DNA of 64,000 nucleotides, taken from Streptomyces sp. NRRL F-5122. Lineage in GTDB: Bacteria > Actinomycetota > Actinomycetes > Streptomycetales > Streptomycetaceae. Made by a program: the position numbers and the translations under genes. The notes beneath the pieces were generated by a model. It did not search any database. It had not been told where the DNA came from and saw nothing but the letters and a program-made list of their open reading frames with translations. Shown here piece by piece: positions 43,205 to 52,208 of this stretch. Where the stretch lies: positions 62,001 through 126,000 of the forward strand of contig NZ_LMWH01000172.1 of the NCBI RefSeq assembly GCF_001507435.1, written 5' to 3'. How positions within the stretch are numbered: the first letter of the stretch is position 1; each line of letters opens with the position of its first letter.

Positions 43205-43938
43205 GGCGTGGGGGTCTCCAGCGCGTAGCCGACACCGTGGACGGTACGGATGCGCTCCGCGCCGATCTTCCGGCGCAGGGCCTTGATGTGGCTGTCCACG
43301 GTGCGGGTGCCGGACGCGTCGGCCCAGTCCCACACCTCGGCGAGCAGCTGCTCGCGCGAGAGCACGGCGCGCGGCGTGTTCGCCAGGCACACGAGCAGGT
43401 CGAACTCGGTCGGCGTGAGGTGGACGTCCTCGCTGCGCACCCGGACCCGCCGCTGAGCGTGGTCGATCTCCAGTTCGCCGAGGCGCAGGATGCCGCTGCG
43501 CGGTGTGGTGGCCGCCAGCGCGGCCCGCTCGACCCTGCGCAGCAGGACGTGCACGCGCGCCGCCAGCTCACGCATCGAGAACGGCTTGGTCATGTAGTCG
43601 TCGGCGCCGACGCCGAGCCCGACCAGCATGTCCGTCTCGTCGTCGCGCGCGGTGAGCATCAGGACCGGCACCGGGCGCTGCGCCTGCACTCGACGGCACA
43701 CCTCCAGGCCGTCGAAGCCCGGCAGCATGATGTCGAGGATCAGCAGGTCGGGCTGCCATGCCTCGGCCGTGTCGACCGCCGCCGGGCCGTCGCCGGCGGT
43801 TTGCACGAGGAATCCCTCGGCGCGCAAGCGGGCGGCGATGGCGTCGACGATCGTAGGGTCGTCCTCGACCACCAGAACCCGGCGCTGAGCGCCCGGGTTC
43901 GCCGTCGTGCCGTTGTGCGAGGTGTGTGTCTGCTCCAT
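43201..43938 (-). CDS. OmpR-family response regulator
   Basis: 245 residues. Receiver domain with acidic pair E25-D26-D27, phosphoacceptor Asp69 (LLILDIMLPGFDG) and TKPF lysine. C-terminal winged helix (LTPTEFDLLVCLA, RTVDSHIKALRRKIG, VHGVGYALE). Cotranscribed with, and expected to be phosphorylated by, the adjacent kinase. The first ~18 residues are a non-conserved extension. Confidence 0.94.
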   Translation of the reverse strand: MEQTHTSHNGTTANPGAQRRVLVVEDDPTIVDAIAARLRAEGFLVQTAGDGPAAVDTAEAWQPDLLILDIMLPGFDGLEVCRRVQAQRPVPVLMLTARDDETDMLVGLGVGADDYMTKPFSMRELAARVHVLLRRVERAALAATTPRSGILRLGELEIDHAQRRVRVRSEDVHLTPTEFDLLVCLANTPRAVLSREQLLAEVWDWADASGTRTVDSHIKALRRKIGAERIRTVHGVGYALETPTP

Positions 43939-44050
43939 CGCCCGCCCCTGGGGTTGCTTTCCGGAATCCGTGGGGTGATCCCATGACTGCGTTTGACGCT
44001 TGAATGATCCGCGTCAGGGATGCAGCGTACGGGGAGTTACCGCCGGTCGG

Positions 44051-44743
44051 CTATCCAGGTCTGACAGCGATATGCACGACGTCGGGAACGCCCCGGGCAA
44101 CCCGGACCTCTTCGGTACGCACCCGCTGGAACCCGGCATTCCAGAGGGATCCTTCAAATTCCGGAGAGGGTTGCGCCGACCATACCGCGAGCACCCCGCC
44201 GGGCCTCAACAGCCGTGCGCAGCCTGCCAGTCCGGCGGCCGAGTACAGGCCGTGATTGTCCTCGGTGACCGTCCAGTCGGGGCCGTTGTCGATGTCGAGG
44301 CACAGGGCGTCGTACGTGTCCGATGTCTCATCGACGTAAGCAAGCAGGTCGGCCTCGACGATGCGGGTGCGCGGATCGGCGAGCGCCTTCTCGGTCAGCG
44401 CGGACAGCGGGCCGTCGAGATGCCAGTCGATGACGGCGCGCTCCCGTTCGACGACGGTGATCGCTCCCCAGCGCGGGTCCGCCGCGGCGTGTGCGAGCGA
44501 GAAGCCGACGCCGAGTCCGCCGATCAGCACACGCGGTCCGGGGCGGCCGTCCAGCGCGCCGTACGCGGCGTCGACGAGCAGCCGTTCCGAGCGCCCGTCG
44601 GAGGTGTCCATGAGGAAGCAGCCGTTGGCGATGATCTGCAGCAGTTCGCCGTGGCGCCGCAGCACGACCTCGCCGTGCGGACCCTCGCGCCGGTCCAGGA
44701 CTTCCGGGGTGTCGTGGGTGTCGTACGAATGCATGAGCCACAT
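44051..44743 (-). CDS. Spermidine-synthase-like protein
   Basis: 230 residues from ATG 44743 (or ATG 44734). A Rossmann methyltransferase-like fold with VLIGGLGVGFSLAHA as the nucleotide-binding glycine motif and ITVVERERAVIDWH as the acidic strand-2 end. DALCLDIDNGPDW takes the place of the aminopropyltransferase catalytic DxxDP region, with altered residues, so polyamine synthesis is unlikely. Upstream in-frame starts (e.g. ATG 44941) would add ~66 low-complexity residues. Confidence 0.8.
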   Translation of the reverse strand: MWLMHSYDTHDTPEVLDRREGPHGEVVLRRHGELLQIIANGCFLMDTSDGRSERLLVDAAYGALDGRPGPRVLIGGLGVGFSLAHAAADPRWGAITVVERERAVIDWHLDGPLSALTEKALADPRTRIVEADLLAYVDETSDTYDALCLDIDNGPDWTVTEDNHGLYSAAGLAGCARLLRPGGVLAVWSAQPSPEFEGSLWNAGFQRVRTEEVRVARGVPDVVHIAVRPG

Positions 44744-44995
44744 TCTGGTGACCCGCGGCGGCGCGGACGACGGGTTTTCGGGGAGCGGCACGCCGGAAGA
44801 GGGCGGACGGGCCGGTCGCCGCGACGCCGCGGGGGCGCCGGACACGTCCGCAGCGGTCGAACGCCCGTTTGTGCGCTCGCCCCGGATGTGCGAATCGCGT
44901 GGGAAGTCGCTGAGAATCGCGTCGCGTGCGGCGTCGGTCATGGACAGCGGCCCGTGGGGCGCCAAGGGTGGTGTGCGACGGAAGGAGCCCGCACC

Positions 44996-45832
44996 TTGGA
45001 ACCCACGGTCTCGCCGGCTGACGTCCCGGCCACGGCCCCGGGGACGGGTGCGCCGCTTCTGGAGGGCATGCCGCGCCAGCGTACGGCGCGGCCGCGCGGC
45101 GCCGTGACCTGGCCCGCGCCGAGTGCCGATCCCACGGCGGGCCCGCGCCCCCTGCTGCTCCTGCCGACGCCGACGGGCACGCCCTTCACCTTCGGATACG
45201 CCGCCGTCCTGCTGGGGACGTCGCTGTTCGCCGAGTACGCCGACCCGTCGCTGGTCCACTCCCTTTATCAGCACTCCAGCACCGACGTCGCCCATCTGGT
45301 GCGGGCGCCGGTGCCGGTGCTGGTGGCGAGCGCGCTGTGGATCGCGGGCGGGCTGACCTCGTCGTACGCGCTCGTCTTCCTCCTGGTGCTGACGGCGCTG
45401 GAGCGGCGCACCGGCGGAATGTGCACGGCGGCCGTCTTTCTGATCGGCCATGTGCTCGCCACGCTCGCGACCGAGATCCCGGTCGGTCTGACGGTGCTCG
45501 CGGGTGGCCTGCCCGACAGCTCCCTGCACCGGCTCGACTACGGCATCAGCTTCGGTGTCGCCGCGAGCCTCGGCGCACTGACGGGACTGCTCGGGCCGTG
45601 GCCGCGGTGGACGGTGCTCGTCGTGTCCGGCGCGGTGGTGCTCCACGATCTGGCCGCGTTCGCGGACCCGCTGAGCGACTGGGGCCATCTGCTGGCGCTG
45701 GCCGTCGGCATCGCGATCTGGCCGGCCGTACGCCGAAGGGCCCGGGGCCGGTCCCTCCGAGGCGGCGGCCGGGTGGGCACGGTCACCGCCCCCGCCGTGC
45801 GCGGTCAGGATCCGGGCGGCGTCCACACATAG
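44996..45832 (+). CDS. Rhomboid-like integral membrane protein
   Basis: 278 residues from TTG 44996, chosen because AAGGAG lies 8 nt upstream. About five or six hydrophobic helices follow a Pro/Ala-rich cytoplasmic lead (FTFGYAAVLLGTSLFAEYA, VPVLVASALWIAGGL, LVFLLVLTALERRTG, AVFLIGHVLATLATE, YGISFGVAASLGALTGLLG, HLLALAVGIAIW). It resembles the rhomboid-like family; a GxSG catalytic serine is not evident, so it is likely a non-proteolytic relative. The 3' end overlaps the convergent GNAT gene by 28 nt. Confidence 0.8.
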   Translation: MEPTVSPADVPATAPGTGAPLLEGMPRQRTARPRGAVTWPAPSADPTAGPRPLLLLPTPTGTPFTFGYAAVLLGTSLFAEYADPSLVHSLYQHSSTDVAHLVRAPVPVLVASALWIAGGLTSSYALVFLLVLTALERRTGGMCTAAVFLIGHVLATLATEIPVGLTVLAGGLPDSSLHRLDYGISFGVAASLGALTGLLGPWPRWTVLVVSGAVVLHDLAAFADPLSDWGHLLALAVGIAIWPAVRRRARGRSLRGGGRVGTVTAPAVRGQDPGGVHT

Positions 45833-46599
45833 GGCGTCGTGGTGGTCACCGCACGGAAGCCCAGACGGAGCAGGACGGGGGCGCTGTCGTCGGAAGCGTC
45901 GACATGGAGGTAGCGCACGCCCCGGTCGGCGGCGAGGCGGGCGCGGACCGCGACGAGGGCACGGTAGATGCCCTTGCCCCGCCAGTCGGCCAGCGTCGAG
46001 CCGCCCCACAGACCGGCGAACTCCGTTCCGCGGCGGAAGACGAGCCAGGCCGCCGAGACGACCTCCCCGTCCGCCTCCGCCACATGGATCGCGATCTCGT
46101 CGGGGGCGGCCGCGACCCGCCCGATCAGATCGTCCGCGAGCCGGCTCCAGTCCTCGCCCCAGACGGCCGACTTCATCGCGGCGATGCGCCGCATGTCCGT
46201 GTCGGCTGTGACCCGCCGCACTGCGACGCCCCGTGGGAGGGCGGGCTGCCGCGCGGCCATCTCCTCGGTGCGTCCGATGAGCACCGTCTCCCGGTCCTCG
46301 GGCACGAACCCCGCGGCGCACAGCCGGTCGACGAGGTCGGCCGGGATGTCGTGCCCGCGCGTCTTCCACTCCAGCGCCTCGCCGCGCCCGGCGAAGTAGT
46401 CGCGTTGCCGGGCGATCAGCCGGTCCAGCTCCGCCCCGCGCACCTCGAGGTCGCGCGGCCCGCTGACCAGGCCCCGATGCTGACCGACGATCCGCAGCAG
46501 CGGTCCGTCGTGCTCGTGGACGACACCCACCACAGGGGTGGGCGGGGCGCCGCGCATCTGGTCGTCGTACGCGGCGAGCAGCATCTCCGTGTCTGTCAC
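45805..46599 (-). CDS. GNAT-family N-acetyltransferase (two-part)
   Basis: 264 residues from GTG 46599. The C-terminal half is a GNAT domain (VVSAAWLVFRRGTEFAGLWGGSTLADWRGKGIYRALVAVRARLA) with the acetyl-CoA loop WRGKGIYRAL. The N-terminal half looks like a degenerate GNAT-like or accessory domain. Substrate unknown. Confidence 0.83.
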   Translation of the reverse strand: MTDTEMLLAAYDDQMRGAPPTPVVGVVHEHDGPLLRIVGQHRGLVSGPRDLEVRGAELDRLIARQRDYFAGRGEALEWKTRGHDIPADLVDRLCAAGFVPEDRETVLIGRTEEMAARQPALPRGVAVRRVTADTDMRRIAAMKSAVWGEDWSRLADDLIGRVAAAPDEIAIHVAEADGEVVSAAWLVFRRGTEFAGLWGGSTLADWRGKGIYRALVAVRARLAADRGVRYLHVDASDDSAPVLLRLGFRAVTTTTPYVWTPPGS

Positions 46600-46922
46600 G
46601 GGGAGGCCGTAAGGCGGGCCGAGGGTGCCGGGGCAACTGCTTGCCGTCTCGGGAACGTCCGCGGGTGACCGGGCGGCCCGGCGGCGGTCGTGTGAGGCCC
46701 CGAGGGCCGGGAAGCCCTGTCGCCCCCCGGGCGTTGCAGCGGAGGGACGCCGCCGCGGACAGCGAACGCCCGGGGCCGTGGCCGGTGTGCCGCACCCCCG
46801 TCGACGTGCCGTTCACGGAGTCGGCAGACGCGATCGCTCACAGCGAACGCCTTCGGGGGAACAATCGGATCCTCTCGAGCATTGAGTCCGCATAGCTCAA
46901 CTTGACTGCCGAAGGGGAGATC
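46600..46922. other. 323-bp upstream region of lon
   Basis: No gene is supported. It holds the HAIR operator at 46881-46901. A 12-bp direct repeat ACAGCGAACGCC occurs at 46759-46770 and 46840-46851 (81 bp apart). The last 80 bp are the least GC-rich and should contain the lon promoter. Confidence 0.5.
46881..46901. promoter_or_regulatory. HAIR operator (HspR) upstream of lon
   Basis: ATTGAGT-CCGCATA-GCTCAAC at 46881-46901 matches the HAIR consensus CTTGAGT-N7-ACTCAAG in spacing and in 11 of 14 arm positions. It ends 21 nt before the lon ATG. lon of S. lividans is, from memory, an HspR target, so heat-shock derepression is expected here. Confidence 0.82.
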
Positions 46923-49340
46923 ATGGCTTCGACGTCCACACCGCTCACCCTGCCCGTGTTGCCGCTCGACGGTGAGGTCGTGCTGCCCGGGATGGTGGTT
47001 CCGCTGGACCTGAGCGATTCCGAGGTACGCGCGGCCGTGGAGGCCGCGCAGGCCGCTGCCCGGTCCGAGCCCGGGAAGCCCAGGGTCCTGCTGGTGCCGC
47101 GCATCGACGGGACGTACGCGAACACCGGTGTGCTCGGCACCGTCGAGCAGGTCGGCCGGCTGGCCGACGGTGACCCGGGCGCACTGATCCGCGGCCGCGG
47201 CCGTGTGAGGATCGGCGCCGGAACCACCGGCCCGGGCGGGGCGCTGTGGGTCGAGGGGACGCGGATCGACGAGAACGCGCCCGACCCGCTGCCGGGACAT
47301 GCGACCGAACTGATCAAGGAATACAAGGCCCTTGCCACGACCTGGCTGAAGAAGCGTGGCGCCTGGCAGGTCGTGGACCGTGTCGAGGCGATCGACGACG
47401 TCTCAGCGCTCGCCGACAACTCGGGCTACTCGCCCTTCCTGACCGTCGAACAGAAGGTGGAGCTGCTGGAGACCGTCGACCCGGTCGCCCGGCTGAAGCT
47501 CGCCGTACAGCAACTTCGCGACCACCTCGCCGAACAGGATGTCGCGGAGTCCATCGCCAAGGACGTCCAGGAGGGCGTCGACAAGCAGCAGCGCGAGTTC
47601 CTGCTGCGCCGCCAGCTGGAGGCCGTGCGCAAGGAGCTGCGCGAACTCAACGGCGAGGCCGGGGAAGGCGAGGAGACCGACGACTACCGGGCCCGTGTCG
47701 AGGCCGCCGACCTGCCGGAGAAGGTCCGTGAGGCCGCTCTGAAGGAGGTCGACAAGCTGGAGCGGTCGAGCGACCAGTCGCCCGAGGGGTCGTGGATCCG
47801 GACCTGGCTGGACACCGTGCTCGAACTGCCGTGGAACGAGCGCACCGAGGACGAGTACGACATCCGCGGCGCAAAGACCGTCCTGGACGCCGAGCACGCG
47901 GGCCTGGAGGACGTGAAGGAGCGCATCACCGAGTACCTGGCGGTGCGCAAGCGGCGCGCCGACCGGGGTCTGGGAGTCGTCGGCGGACGGCGCGGAGGCG
48001 CCGTTCTCGCCCTCGTCGGTCCGCCCGGTGTGGGCAAGACGAGCCTCGGCGAGTCGGTCGCGCACGCCATGGGGCGCAAGTTCGTGCGGGTCGCGCTCGG
48101 CGGCGTGCGCGACGAGGCGGAGATCCGCGGTCACCGGCGCACCTATGTGGGCGCCCTGCCGGGCCGCATCGTGCGCGCCATCAAGGAGGCCGGTTCGATG
48201 AACCCGGTCGTCCTGCTCGACGAGATCGACAAGGTGGGCTCGGACTTCCGGGGCGACCCGGCCGCCGCTCTGCTCGAGGTCCTGGACCCCGCGCAGAACC
48301 ACACCTTCCGCGACCACTACCTCGAGGTCGAACTCGACCTGTCCGACGTGGTGTTCCTCGCGACGGCGAATGTCCTCGAAGCCATCCCGGAGGCCCTGCT
48401 CGACCGTATGGAGCTGGTCCGCCTGGACGGCTACACCGAGGACGAGAAGGTCGTGATCGCCCGCGACCACCTGCTCCCGCGCCAGCTGGAGCGGGCGGGT
48501 CTGCACAAGGACGAGGTCACGCTCGACGAGGGCGCCCTGCGCAAGCTCGCCGGCGAGTACACCAGGGAGGCGGGCGTCCGTAACCTGGAGCGCTCGATCG
48601 CCCGACTGCTGCGCAAGGTCGCGGCCCGGCACGAACTGGACGAGACGGAACTCCCGCTCACCGTCCGGGACGAGGACCTGCGTGCCCTGATCGGGCGTCC
48701 GCACCACGTGCCCGAGTCCGCCCAGGACCCGGCCGAGCGGCGGACGGCCGTCCCCGGTGTGGCGACCGGACTCGCGGTCACCGGCGCCGGCGGAGACGTC
48801 CTGTACGTGGAGGCGTCGCTCGCCGACCCGGAGACGGGCGCGGCGGGCCTGACCCTGACCGGTCAGCTCGGCGACGTGATGAAGGAGTCGGCGCAGATCG
48901 CGCTGAGCTTCCTGCGCTCCCACGGCGCCGAACTGGAACTGCCGGTCGGCGATCTGAAGGACCGGGGTGTGCACATCCACTTCCCGGCGGGCGCGGTCCC
49001 CAAGGACGGCCCGAGCGCGGGCGTCACGATGACGACCGCACTGGCCTCGCTGCTGTCCGGCCGCCTGGTGCGTACGGACGTGGCGATGACCGGCGAGGTC
49101 TCGCTGACCGGCCGTGTGCTGCCCATCGGCGGGGTGAAGCAGAAGCTGCTCGCCGCGCACCGGGCCGGGGTGAGCACCGTCGTCATCCCCAAGCGCAACG
49201 AGCCCGACCTGGACGACGTCCCGGCCGAGGTGCTGGAGAAGCTGGACGTCCATGCCGTCACCGACGTCCGCCAGGTGCTGGAGCTGGCGCTCGCGCCGGC
49301 CACCAACGGCGCTGCGCCGGAGGTGCCGGTGGCGGCGTGA
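46923..49340 (+). CDS. lon: ATP-dependent Lon protease
   Basis: 805 residues. LON substrate-binding N-domain (about 5-200), coiled-coil linker, AAA+ with Walker A GPPGVGKTS from 366 and Walker B VVLLDEIDK, and the C-terminal S16 protease with Ser698 (KDGPSAGVTM) and Lys739 (GGVKQKLL). It degrades misfolded and regulatory proteins in the cytoplasm. ATG 46923 has AAGGGGAG close upstream. A HAIR site suggests HspR control. The last codons are part of a 17-bp direct repeat that continues past the stop. Confidence 0.97.
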   Translation: MASTSTPLTLPVLPLDGEVVLPGMVVPLDLSDSEVRAAVEAAQAAARSEPGKPRVLLVPRIDGTYANTGVLGTVEQVGRLADGDPGALIRGRGRVRIGAGTTGPGGALWVEGTRIDENAPDPLPGHATELIKEYKALATTWLKKRGAWQVVDRVEAIDDVSALADNSGYSPFLTVEQKVELLETVDPVARLKLAVQQLRDHLAEQDVAESIAKDVQEGVDKQQREFLLRRQLEAVRKELRELNGEAGEGEETDDYRARVEAADLPEKVREAALKEVDKLERSSDQSPEGSWIRTWLDTVLELPWNERTEDEYDIRGAKTVLDAEHAGLEDVKERITEYLAVRKRRADRGLGVVGGRRGGAVLALVGPPGVGKTSLGESVAHAMGRKFVRVALGGVRDEAEIRGHRRTYVGALPGRIVRAIKEAGSMNPVVLLDEIDKVGSDFRGDPAAALLEVLDPAQNHTFRDHYLEVELDLSDVVFLATANVLEAIPEALLDRMELVRLDGYTEDEKVVIARDHLLPRQLERAGLHKDEVTLDEGALRKLAGEYTREAGVRNLERSIARLLRKVAARHELDETELPLTVRDEDLRALIGRPHHVPESAQDPAERRTAVPGVATGLAVTGAGGDVLYVEASLADPETGAAGLTLTGQLGDVMKESAQIALSFLRSHGAELELPVGDLKDRGVHIHFPAGAVPKDGPSAGVTMTTALASLLSGRLVRTDVAMTGEVSLTGRVLPIGGVKQKLLAAHRAGVSTVVIPKRNEPDLDDVPAEVLEKLDVHAVTDVRQVLELALAPATNGAAPEVPVAA

Positions 49341-49368
49341 CGCCGCGGACTCCGGTGGCGGCGTGACG
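49326..49368 (+). repeat. 17-bp direct repeat spanning the lon stop codon
   Basis: CCGGTGGCGGCGTGACG occurs at 49326-49342, including the lon TGA, and again at 49352-49368. The second copy is non-coding. It looks like a recent short duplication; no function is apparent. Confidence 0.75.
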
Positions 49369-49385
49369 GACGCCATCGGACGACG

Positions 49386-49422
49386 CGAAGGCCCGGGTCC
49401 CGTGCGGGAGTCCGGGCCTTCG
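49386..49422. terminator. Bidirectional terminator between lon and GH25 gene
   Basis: Perfect 11-bp arms CGAAGGCCCGG (49386-49396) and CCGGGCCTTCG (49412-49422) with a 15-nt loop. Convergent genes flank it. Confidence 0.82.
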
Positions 49423-49438
49423 CCGTGCCGTGGGGGAC

Positions 49439-50257
49439 TCAGCCGTTGGCGAGCGCCTGCACCCGGTCCAGGGCCCCGTTGAACTTGTCGTGGTCCCCGA
49501 CCGTCGGGCCGGACGAGGTGTACTGCCACATCGTGTAGTAGCCCCAGCCGGCCGGGAGCGTGCCCGGGGCGGAGGCGTACCGCGCGATCCACAGCGGGTT
49601 GGCGGCGGCGAAGCCGCCGTAGTTGCCGGTGCACTGCGTCCACCAGCTGGTGGCCGTGTAGATGACGGCGTCCCGGCCGGTGCGCGCCTTGTAGGTGTTC
49701 AGGAAGTCGGCGATCCAGCTGACCATCGCGCTCGCCGACTTGCCGTAGCAGGCGTCGCCGTACGGGTTCCACTCGATGTCGAGCGTGCCCGGCAGCGTCC
49801 TGCCGTCCCGTGACCAGCCGCCGCCGTGGTCGACGAAGTAGTTGGCCTGGGTGGCGCCGCTCGTGGTGTCCGGGGTGGCGAAGTGGTAGGCGCCGCGGAT
49901 CATGCCGACGCCGTACGAACCGTTGTACTGCTGGGCGAAGTAGGGGTTCGTGTAGTACGTCCCTTCCGTCGCCTTCGTGTAGGCCCAGCGGACGCCGCTG
50001 CTCCACAGCGTCGACCAGGCGACATTGCCCTGGTAGCCCGAGACGTCCACGCCTTCGGTCTGGGCGGCGGCGGCGCTGCGGGAGGCGCTGCCCCCGCCGT
50101 CGTGCGCCAGGACGCCCATACCCATGTGCGCGGTGCCACGGGCGGGTGTGCCGGCCTCGGCCGGCTGGGTGAACATCAGGGAGAACGCGGCGAGCAGGAG
50201 TCCGGCCGCGAACAGGCGGCGCGGGCGTCGGACCGATCCGGATCTGTGCACGAGCAT
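49439..50257 (-). CDS. Secreted GH25 muramidase (lysozyme)
   Basis: 272 residues from ATG 50257 (GGAGG 6 nt upstream). The N-terminus is a Sec signal peptide: RRPRR charged start, hydrophobic AAGLLLAAFSLMF, cleavage near QPAEA-G. The rest is a GH25 catalytic domain beginning EGVDVSGYQGNVAW, with catalytic DIE in GTLDIEWNPY and the closing WQYTSSGPTVGDHDKFNGAL. It cleaves the MurNAc-GlcNAc bond in peptidoglycan outside the cell. No wall-binding repeats are attached. Confidence 0.93.
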   Translation of the reverse strand: MLVHRSGSVRRPRRLFAAGLLLAAFSLMFTQPAEAGTPARGTAHMGMGVLAHDGGGSASRSAAAAQTEGVDVSGYQGNVAWSTLWSSGVRWAYTKATEGTYYTNPYFAQQYNGSYGVGMIRGAYHFATPDTTSGATQANYFVDHGGGWSRDGRTLPGTLDIEWNPYGDACYGKSASAMVSWIADFLNTYKARTGRDAVIYTATSWWTQCTGNYGGFAAANPLWIARYASAPGTLPAGWGYYTMWQYTSSGPTVGDHDKFNGALDRVQALANG

Positions 50258-50535
50258 GACGTGCCTCCGAAAGGCTCGGTGGAGCTCGGTGGGGGATGCG
50301 CTCGGGCATGCCCTGTGCCGGGGAGTGCGGGGCCGCGGGGCGTCGTCGGCCCGTCGGCGGTGGCGTGGGCATGCCAGGAAGGATCTGGTATGGAAGCTAC
50401 GCATGCGGGCGCCGGGCTGGGAAGGGGGGCGGAGGACGCCGTTGGTCTACGCCTGCGAAATACTGACGGAGCTGCGGCAATGGCGACGTTTGGCAGAAAC
50501 TTTCAGGAACGGGAAACCGGGGCAGGGGAGCTGAC

Positions 50536-51042
50536 GTGCACGAGCGCGGAAACGGTGAGGGACGTCCGGTCGAACCCGGTGCGTCGGGAAGCGGTGTGGA
50601 CCACACCGGTGCGGACCGGGAGTTCCTCTCCCTGGAGCGCGAACTCACGGTGTTCCTGCGGCGGGCCCGGGCCAACCAGGGCGAGATGGCCCGCGAGGTG
50701 CACCCGGACCTCGAGCCCGCGGCGTACGGCCTCCTGGTCCGTCTGGACGAGTACGGCCGGCAGCGCGCGACGGAGCTCGCGGCCTATATCGGCGTGGGCA
50801 AGGCCACCATGTCCCGTCAGCTGCGGGCCCTGGAGGAACTGGGCCTGGTCGCCCGTGAGCCGGACCCGGCGGACGGCCGGGCGTGGCTGGTCCACCTCAC
50901 CGAGGAGGGACGCAGCCGTGTCGGCAACGTGCGCGACGCCCGCCGTGCGCGGTACGTGCGGGAGCTGTCCCACTGGGACCGGCGCGAGGTGGCGGAACTG
51001 GCCCGTCTGCTCAACCAGTTGAACCGGAGCATGGAGAAGTAG
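50536..51042 (+). CDS. MarR-family transcriptional regulator
   Basis: 168 residues from GTG 50536 (GGGGAG 5 nt upstream). Winged helix with RATELAAYIGVGKATMSRQLRALEELGLVAREPDPADGRAWLVHLTEEG is standard MarR. The first ~25 residues are Gly-rich and not conserved. No obvious target gene is adjacent; the divergent GH25 gene and its 278-bp upstream region are one possibility. Confidence 0.9.
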   Translation: MHERGNGEGRPVEPGASGSGVDHTGADREFLSLERELTVFLRRARANQGEMAREVHPDLEPAAYGLLVRLDEYGRQRATELAAYIGVGKATMSRQLRALEELGLVAREPDPADGRAWLVHLTEEGRSRVGNVRDARRARYVRELSHWDRREVAELARLLNQLNRSMEK

Positions 51043-51060
51043 CCCGCGGGGCGGCGTCCC

Positions 51061-51849
51061 TCACAGCTCCACGTGCACCACCGTCGCGTCGTCGTGCGTC
51101 TTGCTGCGGCCCAGATACGCCCGCTCCTCGCGATCGCCGGCCTCCAGCGCCCGTACGCGCTCCACGAGTCCCGCCGCCCCCTCCCTGCGCACCAGCGCCA
51201 GCAGATCGGTCCAGTCGCCCCGGCGGAACTTCTCCGTCCAGCGGGTCGCGCCGTCGGTGAGGGCCGTGAGGGCGCGCACCGCCGTGCGCGGCAGTTCGCC
51301 GGTGACCGCGCGGGCCGCCACCGACGGGTCCGCCGCCGCGGTGAAGAAGCCCCCCTCCTTGTTGCGGACCGTGGCGTCCGCGATCGCCTCCGTCGCCAGA
51401 CTGCCGCGCGGGACCCGGGCCAGCCGGTCGTCCAGCAGGCCGGTGACCGTGCCGTCGGTCGTCTCGGCCAGAAGTGCCGAGTCGGAGAGGACCAGATACT
51501 CCACCGCGGACGCGGACCAGCGGGCGAGGACCACGGTTGCCTGAGGGGTGCGCGGGTGAGAAAGGTCACAGGTGGCCGCGTGGGAGTCGGCGGTGCGCCG
51601 GATCGCGTGGGAAAGGATCTCGGTCAGCGTCAGATCCCGGCGGGAAACGGACAGTTCGGTCAGTGCGCCGCCGAGTCGTGAGCAGAACCAGGGGACGGAA
51701 TGGAGACAGCCGTCGTCGCCCTGTGGAGGGGTGACCCCGTCGAGAACGACCAGTGCACCGCCCTGACCGGACGCCGGTAGCGCGAGTGCGGCGAAGTCCT
51801 CGTTGGAGCGGGCCGGATCGCCGGGCTCGGAAATGAGGTCGGTACGCAT
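51061..51849 (-). CDS. PP2C-type protein phosphatase
   Basis: 262 residues from ATG 51849. Metal-site motifs of the PPM family are visible: SNEDFAAL early, VVLDGVTP, SDSALL in the middle, and C-terminal SKTHDDATVVHV. Sensor or membrane domains are absent, so it is a cytoplasmic Ser/Thr phosphatase. It is convergent with MarR and divergent from the conservon; a link to conservon signalling is only positional. Confidence 0.83.
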   Translation of the reverse strand: MRTDLISEPGDPARSNEDFAALALPASGQGGALVVLDGVTPPQGDDGCLHSVPWFCSRLGGALTELSVSRRDLTLTEILSHAIRRTADSHAATCDLSHPRTPQATVVLARWSASAVEYLVLSDSALLAETTDGTVTGLLDDRLARVPRGSLATEAIADATVRNKEGGFFTAAADPSVAARAVTGELPRTAVRALTALTDGATRWTEKFRRGDWTDLLALVRREGAAGLVERVRALEAGDREERAYLGRSKTHDDATVVHVEL

Positions 51850-52208
51850 TCGGCCAGTCTGCACGAGCCCTTCACAAGGTCCACAGGGGGCTGGCAACGG
51901 TTGCCGAATCGGTGCGACCGACCAGGTCAGGCGCCTGGTTTGGCATGGAATGATCGGCTCCGGTGAAGCGTGGTGGCGAATATTGCCAAAGTGAGCCGCC
52001 GACGTCCAACCGGCCCGCCGGGGAGATCCTCTGCGGGGGCGCGAGGAACTTGCCCGCCAACTCGTCGCCGATGTTCACTCCTTCGGGTGGCGGGTCAGGC
52101 GAAGCAGGACCTCTGTCCACCGGCACTGGGAGGGTCGGAAGCCGTCGTACCGGGTCGACGCCCCAGCTGACGGGCCGTCACCCGAGCCCATGGGTAAACG
52201 AGTCAGGA
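51850..52208. other. 359-bp upstream region of the conservon
   Basis: No separate gene is supported. A frame open from 51963 is continuous with cvnA but looks non-coding in composition. The segment at 51900-51990 (with GTTTGGCATGGAATGATCGG) is less GC-rich and is the best place for the cvn promoter. Confidence 0.45.

Noticed and set aside
44000..44995. Upstream in-frame extension of the rhomboid-like gene
   Set aside because: Overlaps the spermidine-synthase-like gene on the other strand. TTG 44996 has an ideal ribosome binding site.
47403..50372. Minus-strand frame of 989 codons across lon and GH25
   Set aside because: Shadow of lon on the opposite strand. The GH25 gene there is real but in a different frame with its own signal peptide.
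51963..52208. Longer cvnA start
   Set aside because: The added ~82 residues look non-coding in composition and would fill the only promoter space of the operon.
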